A stretch of 64,000 nucleotides of DNA from Pseudo-nitzschia pungens. Its lineage: Eukaryota > Bacillariophyta > Bacillariophyceae > Bacillariales > Bacillariaceae. Made by a program: the position numbers and the translations under genes. Under the pieces are notes generated by a model. The model saw only the letters and a program-made list of their open reading frames with translations. It searched no databases and was not told the DNA's origin. Positions within the stretch are counted from its first letter, which is position 1; every line of letters begins with the position of its first letter. The stretch covers positions 8,680,001 through 8,744,000 of the forward strand of contig CM074759.1 in NCBI GenBank assembly GCA_037355855.1, written 5' to 3'. Of the stretch, positions 1 to 11,830 are shown in pieces.

Positions 1-562
1 CCTGTTTAGTACTATCGCCTTGTGTTTTGTTCTTTAGTTCCATCCTTATCTTAGCATCCTGTCACTGCTAAGAATTGGGGTATGTAGATCTGGTACAAAT
101 CCTACTGGAAGGGCCTAGCATACTGTCTAGCATCCTGTTTAGTATCGCCTTTTTGGTTCTACAGTTCCGTCCTTATCTTAGCATCCTGTCTATCTTATAA
201 TACAGCGTTGCTAAGAATAGGGGTATTTAGATCTGGTACAAATCCTACTTGAAGGGCCTAGCATCCTTTCTAGCATCCTGTCTAGCATCCTGTCTAGCAT
301 CCTGTTTAATATCGCCTTTTTGGTTCTTCAGTTCTGTTCTTATCTTAGCATCCTGTATATCTTCTGATATAGGGCTGCTAAGAGTTGGGGTATGTAGATC
401 TGGTACAAATCCTACTGGAAGGGCCTAGCATACTGTCTAGCATCCTGTTTAGTATCGCCTTTTTCGTTCTTCAGTTCTGCTCTTATCTTAGCATCCTGTA
501 TATCTTCTGATATAGGGATGCTAAGAGTTGGGGTATGTAGATCTGGTACAAATCCTACTTAC
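1..562 (+). repeat. 143-bp satellite (S143), about 3.5 monomers
   Basis: Tandem monomers each carry 'GGGGTATGTAGATCTGGTAC', then 'AAGGGCCTAGCAT', 'AGCATCCTG' steps and 'TATCGCCTTTTT'. The landmark GGGCCTA recurs near 111, 254 and 421, so spacing is 143 bp with one longer unit caused by extra AGCATCCTGTCT steps. The array is cut by the window start and ends near 562. The same family is present inverted at 36557-38640 and as a single diverged monomer near 41950-42050. It is non-coding. Confidence 0.9.
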
Positions 563-2185
563 AATTCATACGGTAAAATAAATCCCTAAAAAACAAGGGA
601 ATTTAAACATGACCATTCTATCCAATGAGATTAGGTAAAGCAAATCCCTAAAAAACAAGCAAAATTAAAACTCATCCAGGCAAGAGGCCGTGAATAGCTG
701 GCTACAACTCCACTACCCCCAGAGGTCCAATAAGCCTTAGCTTTCTGCTGCTGGTGGTTTGAACATAGACACAATTGAAGTTCAATGCAAGAAGGTAAAT
801 TATCGCTTCATTCCACAAACAATGCGTTTTCTCATGCAGTAAACCTTAACTGTAACTACGTAGTCGTAGACCAAAAACATGAGAATAACAAGTAAGGTTA
901 GGAGTACTGTACGGTACTAACTTGCCGGTAGGTAAGGTTTCTGGTACACGTCATGTGATCATTCATTGTTTAGCATTACTGTATGACAATTTTTTTTTGA
1001 AAAATCCATTTCAGTTCGTAACCTTACGAGTAAACCTTTACTTGTACTGTTTTCATTATGTTGTAGTCTCAGATGATGGAAGCGGAGGACAGACGGGACA
1101 GCAAACAAGGTGAAACGGTATGTAAGGTGAAGGTTTACCGGTAAGGTTACTTAGGAAGATATGTTCTCCTAATAAGGTTAACCTTACTTCCGACTCCTCT
1201 TTTTATCTTGAATTACGAACGCTGTGGTAAAATCTTACGAAGTACTTACAAGGTAAGTTAAGGTACTCGTACCGTAAGGTTTTTACGAGGAACTTTACCT
1301 TGCGTACAAGTTCTTGTTTTTCCATGTCGGCGTCCATCATAAAACAAAACGATGAAATTGCCGATACGCCGCTGTTACGAATGCGTGTAAAAAAACAACA
1401 ACAGGTCACGCATCACGGTTCAGTTCGTGTATTGTTGACAGCCGATTAATACAACGCTCGGGAATACGGCAGAGGAGATTTGCGGTGAAACACGGTGAAA
1501 CCGGGTCGATTGCAATGGGTTGGATTGGATTGATACACGTGCATTCCGTTTTATTTGTTCCGCACGGCACGAAAAAGCTCTCTCGCGTGTGTATTCGGAT
1601 AGTTCCCAAACCATACTATACTACACCAGACGCCGAGTACGGCGGGGGACTCACTTTATGTCACACTGCGATACGGAAGCACCGGCTTTTTCGTTGCGTG
1701 TTTGTTGTTCCACGAGAGCGGTTGGAGTGACGAGGCCTACAAAACTTGCACCGCCACTGTCAGTGCTTGTATGATATTCTTCCTATCTTTCGATGGGAGT
1801 TCGGAAAGAATTGCATTGTGTCAGTAGTAGCAGCAGTAGTAGAACAGGCAGAGAGAGCGAAATACCTCGTGTAGAAACGGCTAGTCCTGATTCTCTTCCG
1901 AGCGAAACGTCCGGTACTATTATATCTTCTGCGCGTGGACACGGTGTTCTCTGGCATTGGTGTTTTCTGCTTATCAATTCTTTATTCGGTATGCTGCGTA
2001 CTATGCTATTGCACTCCGAGAAAGGCACTTGTGCGGGGGAACCCGTTCGAAACCACAGACCAACTCGCGTGTCGCGCCGGTAGCGACTTCGTGGATGTCA
2101 CGAAGCGATCATAAAGGCTCGTCTTCAATCGTCTCGTCTCGTCTCCCACAATCGCTGCGGGCCCATGCACGGTCGATGATTCTCT
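563..2185. other. Intergenic, no supported gene
   Basis: The spacer is AT-rich to 1400 and punctuated by the short motifs GGTAAGGTTAC and GTACGTA that fill most spacers here. From 1420 to 2185 the base composition becomes mixed and several short overlapping ORFs appear on both strands. None has a recognisable motif, a convincing start context or coding-like composition, so I call none of them. Confidence 0.6.
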
Positions 2186-3403
2186 TCAATTCGGCATGAT
2201 AGTTTCTGGAGGGGAGGAGGACGAAAGTGACGGAGTGCAGACCTCGGTCGTCGGGCACGACCGCCTCTTGACAAGAGACAGCCGGGGAGGCGTCGACGAG
2301 ACCCACCGCCGTGGCGGAAGCGAGTCATGGTCGCCGTTGCTGCTGCTTCTGCTATTGCCGCCACCACCAATGGTGTTGTTGTTGGGACCGTACACCTCCT
2401 CATACCGCAGAGACGCGTCCCGGAGAGCAATGTCCTTGTTCCACTTGTTGAGCTTGCGGTAGAGCGCGGCAACGCATTCCCGGGGGTTTCCGCGCTTGTA
2501 GAAGAGGACTACGCATCGGAGAATCGCGGCCTTGTGTTTTCTCCGGGCGAACGACATGGCCTCGACGTCGGTGCGCTGCTGCATCTGATGGTCCCGCGGC
2601 GAGAGCGGTATCGACGAGTCTGCGCGTTGGAGTTCTTCTTGTTGTTGTCGGTTCGAAAGGTTTTGTCGGTTGATCGGTTCTTCCAGTTCTTTCATTGCCC
2701 CGTGACGGAACCGGATCAGGTCCGATCGATCGTACCAGAGTGATTCGGGGTCGACTTCGTTTTCGATACGGCTAGCGCACCCACCTCCGCCGCCACTTGG
2801 ATGCGCGATTGTGGTCGGCACCACCACTGCCATTGCTGTGTCCGGTTCCTCCGTTGCAGTTGTTTTGAAGCGAACAGACCTGTTGTTGTCGGGCGATGAC
2901 GGAATTCGAATCTCTGGTGTTTTGGAGTCGATATCGACATCGATGTCGACGACCGTGCGTCCCTTGTGATGCGTTCGGGGTGTTACCATTCGGGGTTTCT
3001 TCGATACAGCCGGTTGCACGATCAAACTAGGGGCTTGGCGGTGAACGGAGTCCTCGGCCGCGCATACCGATACCGATCGATGCCTTGGACCCGTCGGATT
3101 CGCAGGTGCCTGATGCTGCTGCTGCTGGTGGTCGTGGTGGCGGTGGCGATGGTTCTGCATCAGTCTTCCTCGTCGTAGCAATGGTGTTGGTTTTGGGTGC
3201 ACGGGAAGTTTCGGCAAACTAACGCAGATGTATCCATCAGACGGTACATCATTGAGAGTCAATGATGATTGCGGAGTGCGGAGTGTGGAGTGTGGATGGA
3301 TCCATGCACGAAAACTGTATGTGTCAATATGTATGCCTGTAGGTTTGTGCCTTTGTTTCCGGTTTGTTTCGAGACCAGGTGGGATACGTAATGCATTCAT
3401 CAC
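2186..3403 (-). CDS. Lineage-specific hypothetical protein, paralogue of 20068-20886
   Basis: A 405-residue reading frame, single exon, of unknown function. The N-terminal third is low complexity (His/Gln-rich, near residues 82-100) and probably disordered. The conserved part starts at 'SVRF', continues through 'ESLWYDRSDLIRFRHGA' and ends with 'AALYRKLNKWNKDIALRDA' and a following 'YEEVY'. The paralogue at 20068-20886 has the same order: SVRF, then 'NIWFSPAEIGSFKQHARI', then 'AAMYKQCNKW' with an A..A..D..D..Y pattern. I infer a helical domain built around the W[YF]xxx[ED][LI]xxF and NKWxxxxAxxxA motifs, a layout I associate with large diatom-only hypothetical families. The start is uncertain: residue Met82 (at 3160) would remove a tail without conserved features. 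No signal peptide or membrane segment is visible. Confidence 0.7.
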   Translation of the reverse strand: MMNALRIPPGLETNRKQRHKPTGIHIDTYSFRAWIHPHSTLRTPQSSLTLNDVPSDGYICVSLPKLPVHPKPTPLLRRGRLMQNHRHRHHDHQQQQHQAPANPTGPRHRSVSVCAAEDSVHRQAPSLIVQPAVSKKPRMVTPRTHHKGRTVVDIDVDIDSKTPEIRIPSSPDNNRSVRFKTTATEEPDTAMAVVVPTTIAHPSGGGGGCASRIENEVDPESLWYDRSDLIRFRHGAMKELEEPINRQNLSNRQQQEELQRADSSIPLSPRDHQMQQRTDVEAMSFARRKHKAAILRCVVLFYKRGNPRECVAALYRKLNKWNKDIALRDASLRYEEVYGPNNNTIGGGGNSRSSSNGDHDSLPPRRWVSSTPPRLSLVKRRSCPTTEVCTPSLSSSSPPETIMPN

Positions 3404-4440
3404 GTGGTTCCCATAATACCCAAGCTCAAAACTGCTTTGTTTCCCATGACTCTACTGTATTGTAATGTACTGTAAAGTATCGCACACTCTCTCCCTCTAG
3501 TTGAAGCCCTCTCCGTTCTTCTATTGATACAATGTTAGTACGTATACTCGAGTTGATTATTCCCTAAGACAGCAACTGCAAGGAACCAAAACGGTATTAG
3601 AATCAATACGGTAAGGTTACTCATCAATCAAATTACTACGTACAAATTACAGAAAGATGAGAAGATGATAGAAAGAAAGGATGTACAAGTACCTTCAACC
3701 TGTACTGTACCGCACGTACTGTTATGCAGAATGATGTCATGTTGGCGTGAAGACATCGTCGTAGCGTAACTTACCATACCGCACTGGTACGTGAGAGCAC
3801 GGATTGGATGGTGCATAGTTGTTGTATCTGGTACCAGATTCAATCGTTAACTTACTTATGGTAATTTACTTGTAGTAATTACCTGTACGAATACAGAGAC
3901 TAGTTTTCGCGCTCTTGATATTATGAGATGTTTGTGTCATCAGATGATCCGTTCGGGATTTCGGTTGGGCCCGAGCGATGTTCGCATGGGCCTTGGCATG
4001 GTGGAACAAGAAGCATGAAAAGAATAATGGAAGAAAGCCCGTGCCGGTACGAGTAAGTAACCGTACTTCATAGTCCAAAACATCACATCATACTACTATC
4101 ACCAGCAACATTAGGTAAGAATAGTGTTTTGAGAAACACAGTGGAATAACTGCTGCATAGCTTTTCATGCTATTAGTGGTTTCAATTCAAGCAATCAGAA
4201 TTAGCCACCAGCACTGAATTGTACTAATAGAGTGGGAAGTATCATCTGGTGTTTTTATTCCCAGATTAGTGTGTCAAATTTATCATCCCTGTTTTGGTTT
4301 TTTACCAGATTAGTGTAAGTTACCAATTAAAGAATTCCAACTTGAAATACTGGTATCATACAAGATCTGCTTTCACTCCAACTTTGATTGTCGTGTCTGC
4401 GTTTGGAGCACCAGCGCGAGCAAGTCAGCGAGCGCACATC
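3404..4440. other. Intergenic, no supported gene
   Basis: AT-rich spacer with scattered GGTAAGTTAC/GTACGTA motifs. I see no gene. It ends at the left target-site duplication of the hAT-like element. Confidence 0.6.
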
Positions 4441-4448
4441 ATAGCAAG

Positions 4449-5138
4449 CAGGGTCATAATAAGAAGGGGTATGCCACAATTGCTATAAATTGGTGAGTCA
4501 TATTCCATGTGTGATCCAAATAAAAAAATTCCCTCAGTCAATTGTTTTCTTTTCATAATTTACTGTATATCACTAGTAGTAAAAGTGCACCTGATAAACC
4601 AACTTACCAAGTACACTTCCAATCACTCTCCAACTTTGAAATTTGATATGCAGTTAATGTATATAGTTGAGAGTCAAGTGGCAAGTACTACCTTTTTCAG
4701 TTTACATCCCTCTGCTGTCTGATATTGCTGATTCAAACTACCAGTGATCTGTGCCTTCCACCTGGAATACAAAATCGGATCATCCATCCGTCATCCATTT
4801 TATTTTTATTGAATTAAAAGCTTCCACTTGGAACTAAAATTTGGACCATCCATCCACCAAATAAATTACTTTAACTTCCATCCATGTAGACTGAAAAAGA
4901 GTAATATATTCAAAATCCTTGTAAAAAATTGGGGTAGATACTACAACATTCACATATTATTTTGTTACAATTTTTGATGGAGTTGGTATTAGTGGAAAAA
5001 AAATTGAGGTTGAGGGAAAGTTTTCTTATTTGGACCAGACATGGAATATGGAGTGCTTCTTTTTTCTACTAGTGTTTATAGGACAAACACGGATGACAGA
5101 CAGACATTGCGGCATACCCCTTCTTATTATGACCCCTG
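4449..5138. mobile_element. hAT-like non-autonomous transposon (MITE) with 8-bp target duplication
   Basis: The termini are inverted: the left end reads CAGGGTCATAATAAGAAGGG and the right end is its complement ending in CCCCTG. Positions 4451-4475 and 5111-5135 are perfect 25-bp reverse complements. The element is flanked on both sides by ATAGCAAG (4441-4448 and 5139-5146), an 8-bp duplication. CAGGG-type ends with 8-bp duplications are the hallmark of the hAT superfamily. The 690-bp interior has no transposase frame, so it must depend on a transposase elsewhere. Part of the interior (4710-4810) is the reverse complement of 52540-52700 inside the related element at 51091-53482. Confidence 0.85.
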
Positions 5139-5417
5139 ATAGCAAGCAAGCAATACAATTCATGGTATGCTGCTGGTTGTACAGGGCTGTGCGATGCACT
5201 GCAGTTACTATGACGAGTATATGTACTTGTACCGTAGAGCTTACTACTAATACAAAACAGCAGGCTGCAGTCACGACTACAGAGCTGTGCTGCGCTCAGC
5301 TCCCACCACTTTCTTTTGGTCCTGTAATGTGAAAAAGGACTAGGATGTGTAGCACTGGGGCAGATTCCCACGCTGGTACCCAGCAGCCTTATTTTGCACA
5401 CGCCATGGCACCATACT
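5139..5417. other. Short spacer between two transposable elements
   Basis: The spacer begins with the right target duplication of the hAT-like element and ends with ACT (5415-5417), which recurs after the foldback element at 7127-7129. No gene is seen. Confidence 0.6.
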
Positions 5418-6126
5418 GTGTTGATATTCGCTCGTCAGCGATCTTCGGGGAACTTAATCGTAGATATAAACTGTTCCGTACTGGTCTGAAATAGGGGAAA
5501 GCCTTAACAATAATAATACATAAAGTCCTGGCAAATCGTGAGTCTACAGTGGACTGTTCAAGGTCTATTGCATACACTTAGTCAATACAAGGCACTTCCC
5601 TAGAGGTACATTGGAATCGATCAAAAGGGGAGGGCATGATAGGCGTGTTTATTTTAGAGTGAAACATAAAGAGTGAATAAAGGGAGCTGAGCGCTCGCTC
5701 AGCTCGTATCGTGACATCGATCCGCTAACTCGTATATATAACAGCGCTCTGTAGCTCTGGTACTGTATTCTACGAGTAGCGTACCATATCGGAGTATCGT
5801 AGGGTATCTCCAATTAATTAGATTGAATCGTGCGCTAGCTCGCTTATGCTAGCGCGTTGGGTAACTGTTTGGGCCGGGTATCCGGTCATGGTACATATTA
5901 TACACCAATGACCCGACCCCGGCGGTAGCATAGTATCTTAGCATGATATTATGGTAGGTTAGCACCATCAGTATCTCGTAGCTTAGCAACCCTAACCCTG
6001 TAGCATTTAGCTACACCATAACCGATGCTTTACTCGGGGTACGTACGATTGGTACAAATCGTACGCGACGGCCCTAGTAAACTCTGCTAGCATCCACACT
6101 AAGCAGGGTAGTAGGATATAGGTCTG

Positions 6127-6194
6127 CTGCTAAGCCTGTTGCTAAGCCTGTTGCTAAGCCTGTTGCTAAGCCTGTTGCTAAGCCTGTTGCTAAC
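6127..6194 (+). repeat. 12-bp tandem repeat GCTAAGCCTGTT, left foldback arm
   Basis: About six near-perfect copies of GCTAAGCCTGTT run head to tail. The reverse complement array sits symmetrically in the right arm at 6585-6690. Confidence 0.95.
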
Positions 6195-6584
6195 CATTTA
6201 GCACACAGCTCTAGCACTCAGCCCAGCACCTGTTAGTCAGTTACTGGAGGCTGCTGCCTGTAGCCCCAGTACACTCTCCTACACAGGAGCCTTAGCACCG
6301 ATCATAGCACCACCTTGAATATCTTCATAATACGCCAGCCAGTAGCAAAGCACCAGCATACTAACAATGGCAAATATCTCTAGTACTAGTAGTAGCACTA
6401 CTACTACAGAAGAATATTACTAGTGCTAGTAGTAGGCCTTCTTTGCACTTTTATGAAGATATCCAGGGTGCTATGATCTGTGCTAAGGCTCCTGTGTAGG
6501 AGAGTGTACTGGGGCTACAGGCAGCAGCCTCCAGTAACTGACTAACAGGTGCTGAGCTGAGTGCTAGAGCTGAGTGCCAAATGG

Positions 6585-6690
6585 TTAGCAACAGGCTTAG
6601 CAACAGGCTTAGCAACAGGCTTAGCAACAGGCTTAGCAACAGGCTTAGCAACAGGCTTAGCAGCAGGCTTAGCAACAGGCTTAGCAACAG
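6585..6690 (-). repeat. 12-bp tandem repeat TTAGCAACAGGC, right foldback arm
   Basis: About nine copies of TTAGCAACAGGC, one with a single A-to-G change. The unit is the reverse complement of the left array; the copy number differs between the arms, so the arrays changed after the palindrome formed. Confidence 0.95.
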
Positions 6691-7747
6691 ACCTATCCTG
6701 CTTAGTATGGATGCTAGCAGAACCCCAACGATACTCCGATACTACGATTCGCTACCCGTAGAATACAGTACCAGAGCTACAGAGCTCTGTTATTATAGGA
6801 GTTATCGGAACGCTGTCACGATACGATACGATACAGAGCTGAGCTGCGCTCAGCTCCCTATATTCACTCTTTTCTTTATGCTCTAAAATAAACACACCTA
6901 TCATGCCCTCCCTTACGACCGATTCCGATGTACCTCTAGGGAAGTGCCTTGTATTGCCTAAGTGTATGCAATAGACCTTGAACAGTCCACTGTAGACTCA
7001 CCCTTTGCCAGGGATATACGTGTTGTTATTGTTAAGGCTTTCCCCTACTTCTTCAGTTCGCAGTACAAGTCGATTAAGTCCTACGATTAAGTTCCCCGAA
7101 GATCGCTGACGAGCGAATATCAACGCACTTTCATTTTTGACTGGTGATGGTGATACTTCATGCCCAAGCTTTCCATTGCAGTGGCTGCAAAGCATTAATA
7201 ACCACAGATTTAGAATCACACTGACAAATCACACCAAAAGTAAGCATCCACAAGAATATGGATTCTGATAATGCAGTACTTCTTATTTCTAGCTCTGCCT
7301 GGGCCATGGTGGGCCATTCAGTTCACGTTTCTACAGCAGATACCGTCCGAAAACTGGTTCGCGACCCATCGCGACCAATCGCGACCGGATCGCGACCCAA
7401 TCGCGACTTGTCTAAAAAAAATTCGACCCCAATTTTTTATTTCACAACCTCTTTTCTATTATTCTCAACTTTTTTCCATTATTCTCAACCACATTTCTCC
7501 CTTTTCTCAACTCCCCCAACGTGTCGACGGAAATGTTCTCTTCTTGACCCTGACATTCAGTCCCTCTTCACATTTTCATTCCATTTTTACACATTTGACA
7601 CACTTGACTCAACACAACAAATAATTTTAAATCCAATTTACCTCAATCACACCAAAGTGTTACGTCGTGCACCTTTGTGAACTTTTTTTTTCAGTGGTGT
7701 CACATCACATACCGGGACATCGCACCATCACAAAAACACACACCACC

Positions 7748-8590
7748 ATGCCGAAAGCTTCCTCGGACCCAAGGCACTTTGCCAATGAGCCCAGAATACC
7801 CAAGACATTCCATTGTCGCAACTGCATTGCCTCGGGAAGAAGAAGAAAATCAAAATCCTTCAAGGGATACAAACAAGAATCGAGCCACTTTCACACCTAC
7901 CGATACGTATCTCAAGGCCTCTCCAGGCATCTCTATTCCAACAGCGATTGCCGAACTTATTATGTTAAGAACGATCTTATGGATTTTATTTCTTCTGCGA
8001 AAGCCGAAGTCACCCTCCCTTTGGTCCGACACACACCATCACAGTATGGACTGACAATGACACCAAGCAGAAAGCAGCAACACGTCGATAATACAGGGGG
8101 GACAGCAAGCAGCAGCAACGCGTCGATAATACAGGGGGGGACAGCAAGCAGCAGCAACGCGTCGATAATACAGGGGGGGGACAGCAAGCAGCAACGCGTC
8201 GATAAAACAGCAAGCAGCAGCAACGCGTTGATAATACAGGGGGGGGGGACAGCAAGCAGCAGCAACGCGTCGATAATACAGGGGGGGACAGCAAGCAGCA
8301 ACAAGCAGCAACACGTGGATAATGCAGGGGGGGGGACAGCAAGCAGCAGCAACGCGTCGATAATACCCCCCAGCAAGCAGCAACTCGTCGATAAAACAGC
8401 AAGCAGCAGCAACGCGTCGATAATACAGGGGGGGACAGCAAGCAGCAGCAACGCGTCGATAATACAGGGGGGGACAGCAAGCAGCAACCAACGCGTCGAT
8501 AATACAAACAGCAACGCGTCGATAATACAGGGGGGACAGCAAGCAGCAAGCAGCAACGCGTCGATAATACAAACAGCAACGCGTCGATAA
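7748..8590 (+). pseudogene. Transposase-like N-terminal fragment running into minisatellite
   Basis: From the ATG at 7748 about 100 residues look like genuine protein: Cys/His-rich 'FHCRNC', then 'SHFHTYRYVSQGLSRHLYSN' followed by 'SDC', resembling the C2H2-like N-terminal finger (GLxxHLxxNxxC) of some large eukaryotic DNA transposases. After about residue 110 the frame is only translated minisatellite ('SSNASIIQGGTA' repeats) and ends at 8590. I read it as a decayed transposase whose catalytic part was lost or replaced by repeat. An upstream in-frame start at 7667 is less likely; the ATG at 7748 follows CACCACC. Function is unlikely unless the finger binds the element's ends. Confidence 0.45.
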
Positions 8591-9242
8591 TACAAACAGC
8601 AACGCGTCGATAATACAAACAGCAAGGCGTCGATAATACAAACAGCAACGCGTCGATAATACAAACAGCAACGCGTCGATAATACAGGGGGGACAGCAAG
8701 CAGCAAGCAGCAACGCATCGATAATACAAACAGCAACGCGTCGATAATACAAACAGCAACGCGTCGATAATACAAACAGCAACGCGTCGATAATACAGGG
8801 GGGACAACAAGCAGCAACCAACGCGTCGATAATACAAACAGCAACGCGTCGATAATACAGGGGGGACAACAAGCAGCAACCAACGCGTCGATAATACAAG
8901 CAACGCGTCGATAATACAAGCAACGCGTCGATAATACAAGCAACGCGTCGATAATACAGGGGGAACAGCAAGCAGCAGCAACGCGTCGATAATACAAACG
9001 CGTCGATAATACAGGGGGGACAGCAAGCAGCAGCAACGCGTCGATAATACAAGCAACGCGTCGATATTACAGGGGGGACAGCAAGCAGCAGCAACGCGTC
9101 GATAATACAAGCAACGCGTCAATAATACAGGGGGGACAGCAAGCAGCAACGCGTCGATAATACAAGCAACGCGTCGATAATACAGGGGGAACAGGAAGGA
9201 CCAAGCAGCAGCAACGCGTCAAACCCCAACGATAATACAGGG
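8073..9242. repeat. G-rich minisatellite (AACGCGTCGATAATACAGGG type)
   Basis: About thirty units combine a constant block 'AACGCGTCGATAATACA' with optional 'GGGGGGACAGCAAGCAGCAGC' style spacers, so the unit length varies (about 18 to 40 bp). Runs of five to nine Gs recur every 30-40 bp between 8093 and 8350 and less often later. Long frames with no stop exist on all three minus-strand registers, which is a by-product of the repeat. Diverged echoes of the unit occur at 46085-46165 and 50099-50115. Confidence 0.95.
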
Positions 9243-9289
9243 GGGATAATACACGAGAATATTTTTAAAGAACTATCGCCGTCTTTCAA

Positions 9290-9600
9290 TCGTATCGGTC
9301 GATCGTCGTTCCCCTCGTCGTCGTCGTCCTTGAAATCGTCATTGCTCTTCGTTTCGATCGTCGTCGTCGTCCTTGAAATCGTCGTTGCTCTTCGTTTCGA
9401 TCGTGTTTGTTGTCCTTGAAGTCGTCGTTGCTCTTCGCTTCGATCGTCTTCGTCGTTGCTCTTTGCTACGATCTGTGTGTGGTTGTACAAAATAAACAAC
9501 GGGCGGTTAGTCGTCATCGTCGTCCCCGTCGTCGGCGTCGTCCCGGTCGTCGTCCTCAGCTCGCTCGTCATCGTCGTCCCCCTCTTCTACGATCGTACCT
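9290..9600. repeat. CGTCGT-type array, left inverted arm
   Basis: Units of about 42 bp contain 'TCGTCGTCGTCCTTGAAATC' followed by a GTTGCTCTTCG block. The reverse complement (GAAGAGCAACGACGATTTC) fills 12520-12785, so the two arrays form widely separated inverted arms inside the transposon. Confidence 0.85.
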
Positions 9601-10382
9601 TCGTCGTACCTTTTAGTGTCTTTGGTCTTCGTTGTTCCGATCGTCTTTGTCGTCCTCTGCAGGTTCGTTCGCGCGTCGTACTCGTAGATATCTGGGTAAG
9701 CCAGGTGATTCGAGGACTGCAGCCCACCCTACCTTGATAGCAAAAGAAAACGGTAACAAGGATTTCAAGAGTGATCAGTTCTATACTTTCTTTGCCGTTT
9801 GTCTCTCCAAGATGGTACCAGGCGCCTCACGGTTCACTTTAAACTGGACCGGCCAGAAAATTCCAACGCTGAAAAATGAAAATTATGACACATCTGTCGA
9901 AAATGAAAATTATGACACATTCGCCGCGAGGGAGATGTGGGGCGGAAAATCGAACAACAAAATTCACCACTTCACCACGATGATGCACATAATATACGTA
10001 GGTAACAGTACTGTTTGTACAGGCTGACTGGAAAAAATGACAGCAATGTACGTAGATTACAGTACTAAGTCTACAGTCTTAGTAAAAGAAAAAATGACAT
10101 GTCTGCATACATAGTACCTAGTAGTACGTATGTATGCATAGGCAGGGGATGTGTAGGTTTCGAGTACTTGGTGGTACATATAGATCGTAGTAGCATTATA
10201 ACATAGAGAGAACAACCTTCTGTCAGTACGAGATAGTAATAGTGGCACCATTGGGTGCACAGAATGTGGTGTTGCCAGTTCAAGTCTCATCATGGGAATG
10301 TCTTTTGCTACATCACGATTCGATAGCAATATTTTGGCTGCGAAGTACATGTCACAATAAGTGAGCTATTCAGCTATTCAAC
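9601..10382. other. Transposon interior, no supported gene
   Basis: A weak direct repeat, 'GAAAATGAAAATTATGACAC', occurs twice near 9868-9925. Otherwise no structure or gene is seen. Confidence 0.5.
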
Positions 10383-11830
10383 CAAATATTAATTATTCAG
10401 TGGTGACATCCATACCATTGGTGATTTTTGAATACTTCTTTTTGAATACTCTTACCCATGGATAGGATGAGGTATATTCACACTGGAATCACACAAATAT
10501 TGGCCAGAATCATTCAGATATGTGATTTGGTACTTTTTTCTAGTAGATTCCGCAGTAGTGGACCAAATATTTTAATTATTCAGTGGTGACATCCAAATTA
10601 TTGGTGATTTTTGAATACTTCTTTTTGAATACTCTTCCCCATGCACAGGATGAGAAATATTCACACTGGAATCACACACAGATTGGCCAGATTCATTCAG
10701 ATATTTGATTTTAGAGTATTTTCTACTAAATGCTGAGGTACTGGGCCAAATATTGATTATTCAGTGGTGCCATCCAAATTATTGGTGATTTTTGAATACT
10801 TCTTTTTGCATACTCTTGCCCATGGATAGGATGAGAAATATTCACACTGGAATCACACAAAGATTGGCCACATTCATTCAGATATTTGATTTTACAGTAT
10901 TTTCTAGTACATGCCGCAGTACTGGGCCAAATATTAATTATTCAGTGGTGACATCCAAACTTTCAATGATTATGGAATACTTCTTTTTGAATACTCTTGC
11001 CCATGCACAGTATGAGGAATATTCACATTGGAATCACACAAATATTGGCCAGATTTGTTCAGATATTTGATTTGGTACTTTTTTCTAGTAAATTCTGCAG
11101 TAGTGGACCAAATATTAATTATTCAGTGGTGACACCCAAATTATAGGTGATTTTTGAATACTTCTTTTTGAATAGTCTTGCCCATGCATAGGATGAGGTA
11201 TATTCACACTGGAATCACACAAAGATTGGCCACATTCATTCAGATATGTGATTTGGTACTTTTTTCTAGTGAATTTTCCAGAAGTGGACCAAATATTAAT
11301 TATTCAGTGGTGACACCCAAATTATAGGTGATTTTTGAATACTTCTTTTTGCATACTCTTGACCATGCATAGGATGAGGAATATTCACACTGGAATCACA
11401 CAACTATTGGCCAGATTCATTCAGATATGTGATTTTACAGTATTTTCTAGTAAATTCCACAGTAGTGGACCAAATATTAATTATTCAGTGGTGACACCCA
11501 AATTATAGGTGATTTTTGAATACTTCTTTTTGCATACTCTTGCCCATGCATAGGATGAGGAATATTCACACTGGAATCACACAACTATTGGCCAGATTCA
11601 TTCAGATATGTGATTTTACAGTATTTTCTAGTAAATTCTACAGTAGTGGACCAAATATTAATTATTCAGTGGTGACACCCAAATTATAGGTGATTTTTGA
11701 ATACTTCTTTTTGCATACTCTTGCCCATGCATAGGATGAGAAATATTCACATTGGAATCACACAAAGATTGACCACATTCATTCAGATATTTGATTTGAT
11801 GGTATATTCACTGAGGTAGTACTATTCTTG
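10383..11830. repeat. 181-bp satellite, eight tandem units
   Basis: Starts of 'CAAATATTAATTATTCAGTG' lie at 10383, 10564, 10747, 10928, 11109, 11290, 11471 and 11652, giving spacings of 181, 183 and then 181 bp. Each unit also has 'TTTTTGAATACTTCTTTTTG' and 'CACTGGAATCACACA'. The units are very similar, pointing to recent amplification or homogenisation. The period is close to nucleosome repeat length, as in many satellites. Confidence 0.95.

Larger units (their letters stand above)
5418..7126. mobile_element. Foldback element (family B, copy 1) with long inverted arms
   Basis: The two halves are long imperfect reverse complements. The left end (GTTGATATTCGCTCGTCAGC, from 5420) matches the right end at about 7105-7124. 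'AACAGTCCACTGTAGACTCA' at 6975-6994 mirrors 5535-5555, and the 'CTACACAGGAGCC' block near 6271 mirrors 6497. The arms meet around a spacer of about 118 bp (6333-6449) that is itself rich in ACTAGT palindromes. The left arm contains about 250 bp (5820-6120) with no partner on the right. A possible 3-bp target duplication ACT lies at 5415-5417 and 7127-7129. No protein is encoded. Related partial copies occur at 40005-40735, 50386-50955 and 52715-53325. Confidence 0.85.

Noticed and set aside
7960..9149. Three overlapping minus-strand frames of 351-379 residues
   Set aside because: They are translations of the minisatellite in all three registers ('CIIDALLLLAVPP' type), with no start context or domain.
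10383..11830. CRISPR array or tandem gene array
   Set aside because: The 181-bp units are contiguous and non-coding; there are no variable spacers and no conserved open frame.
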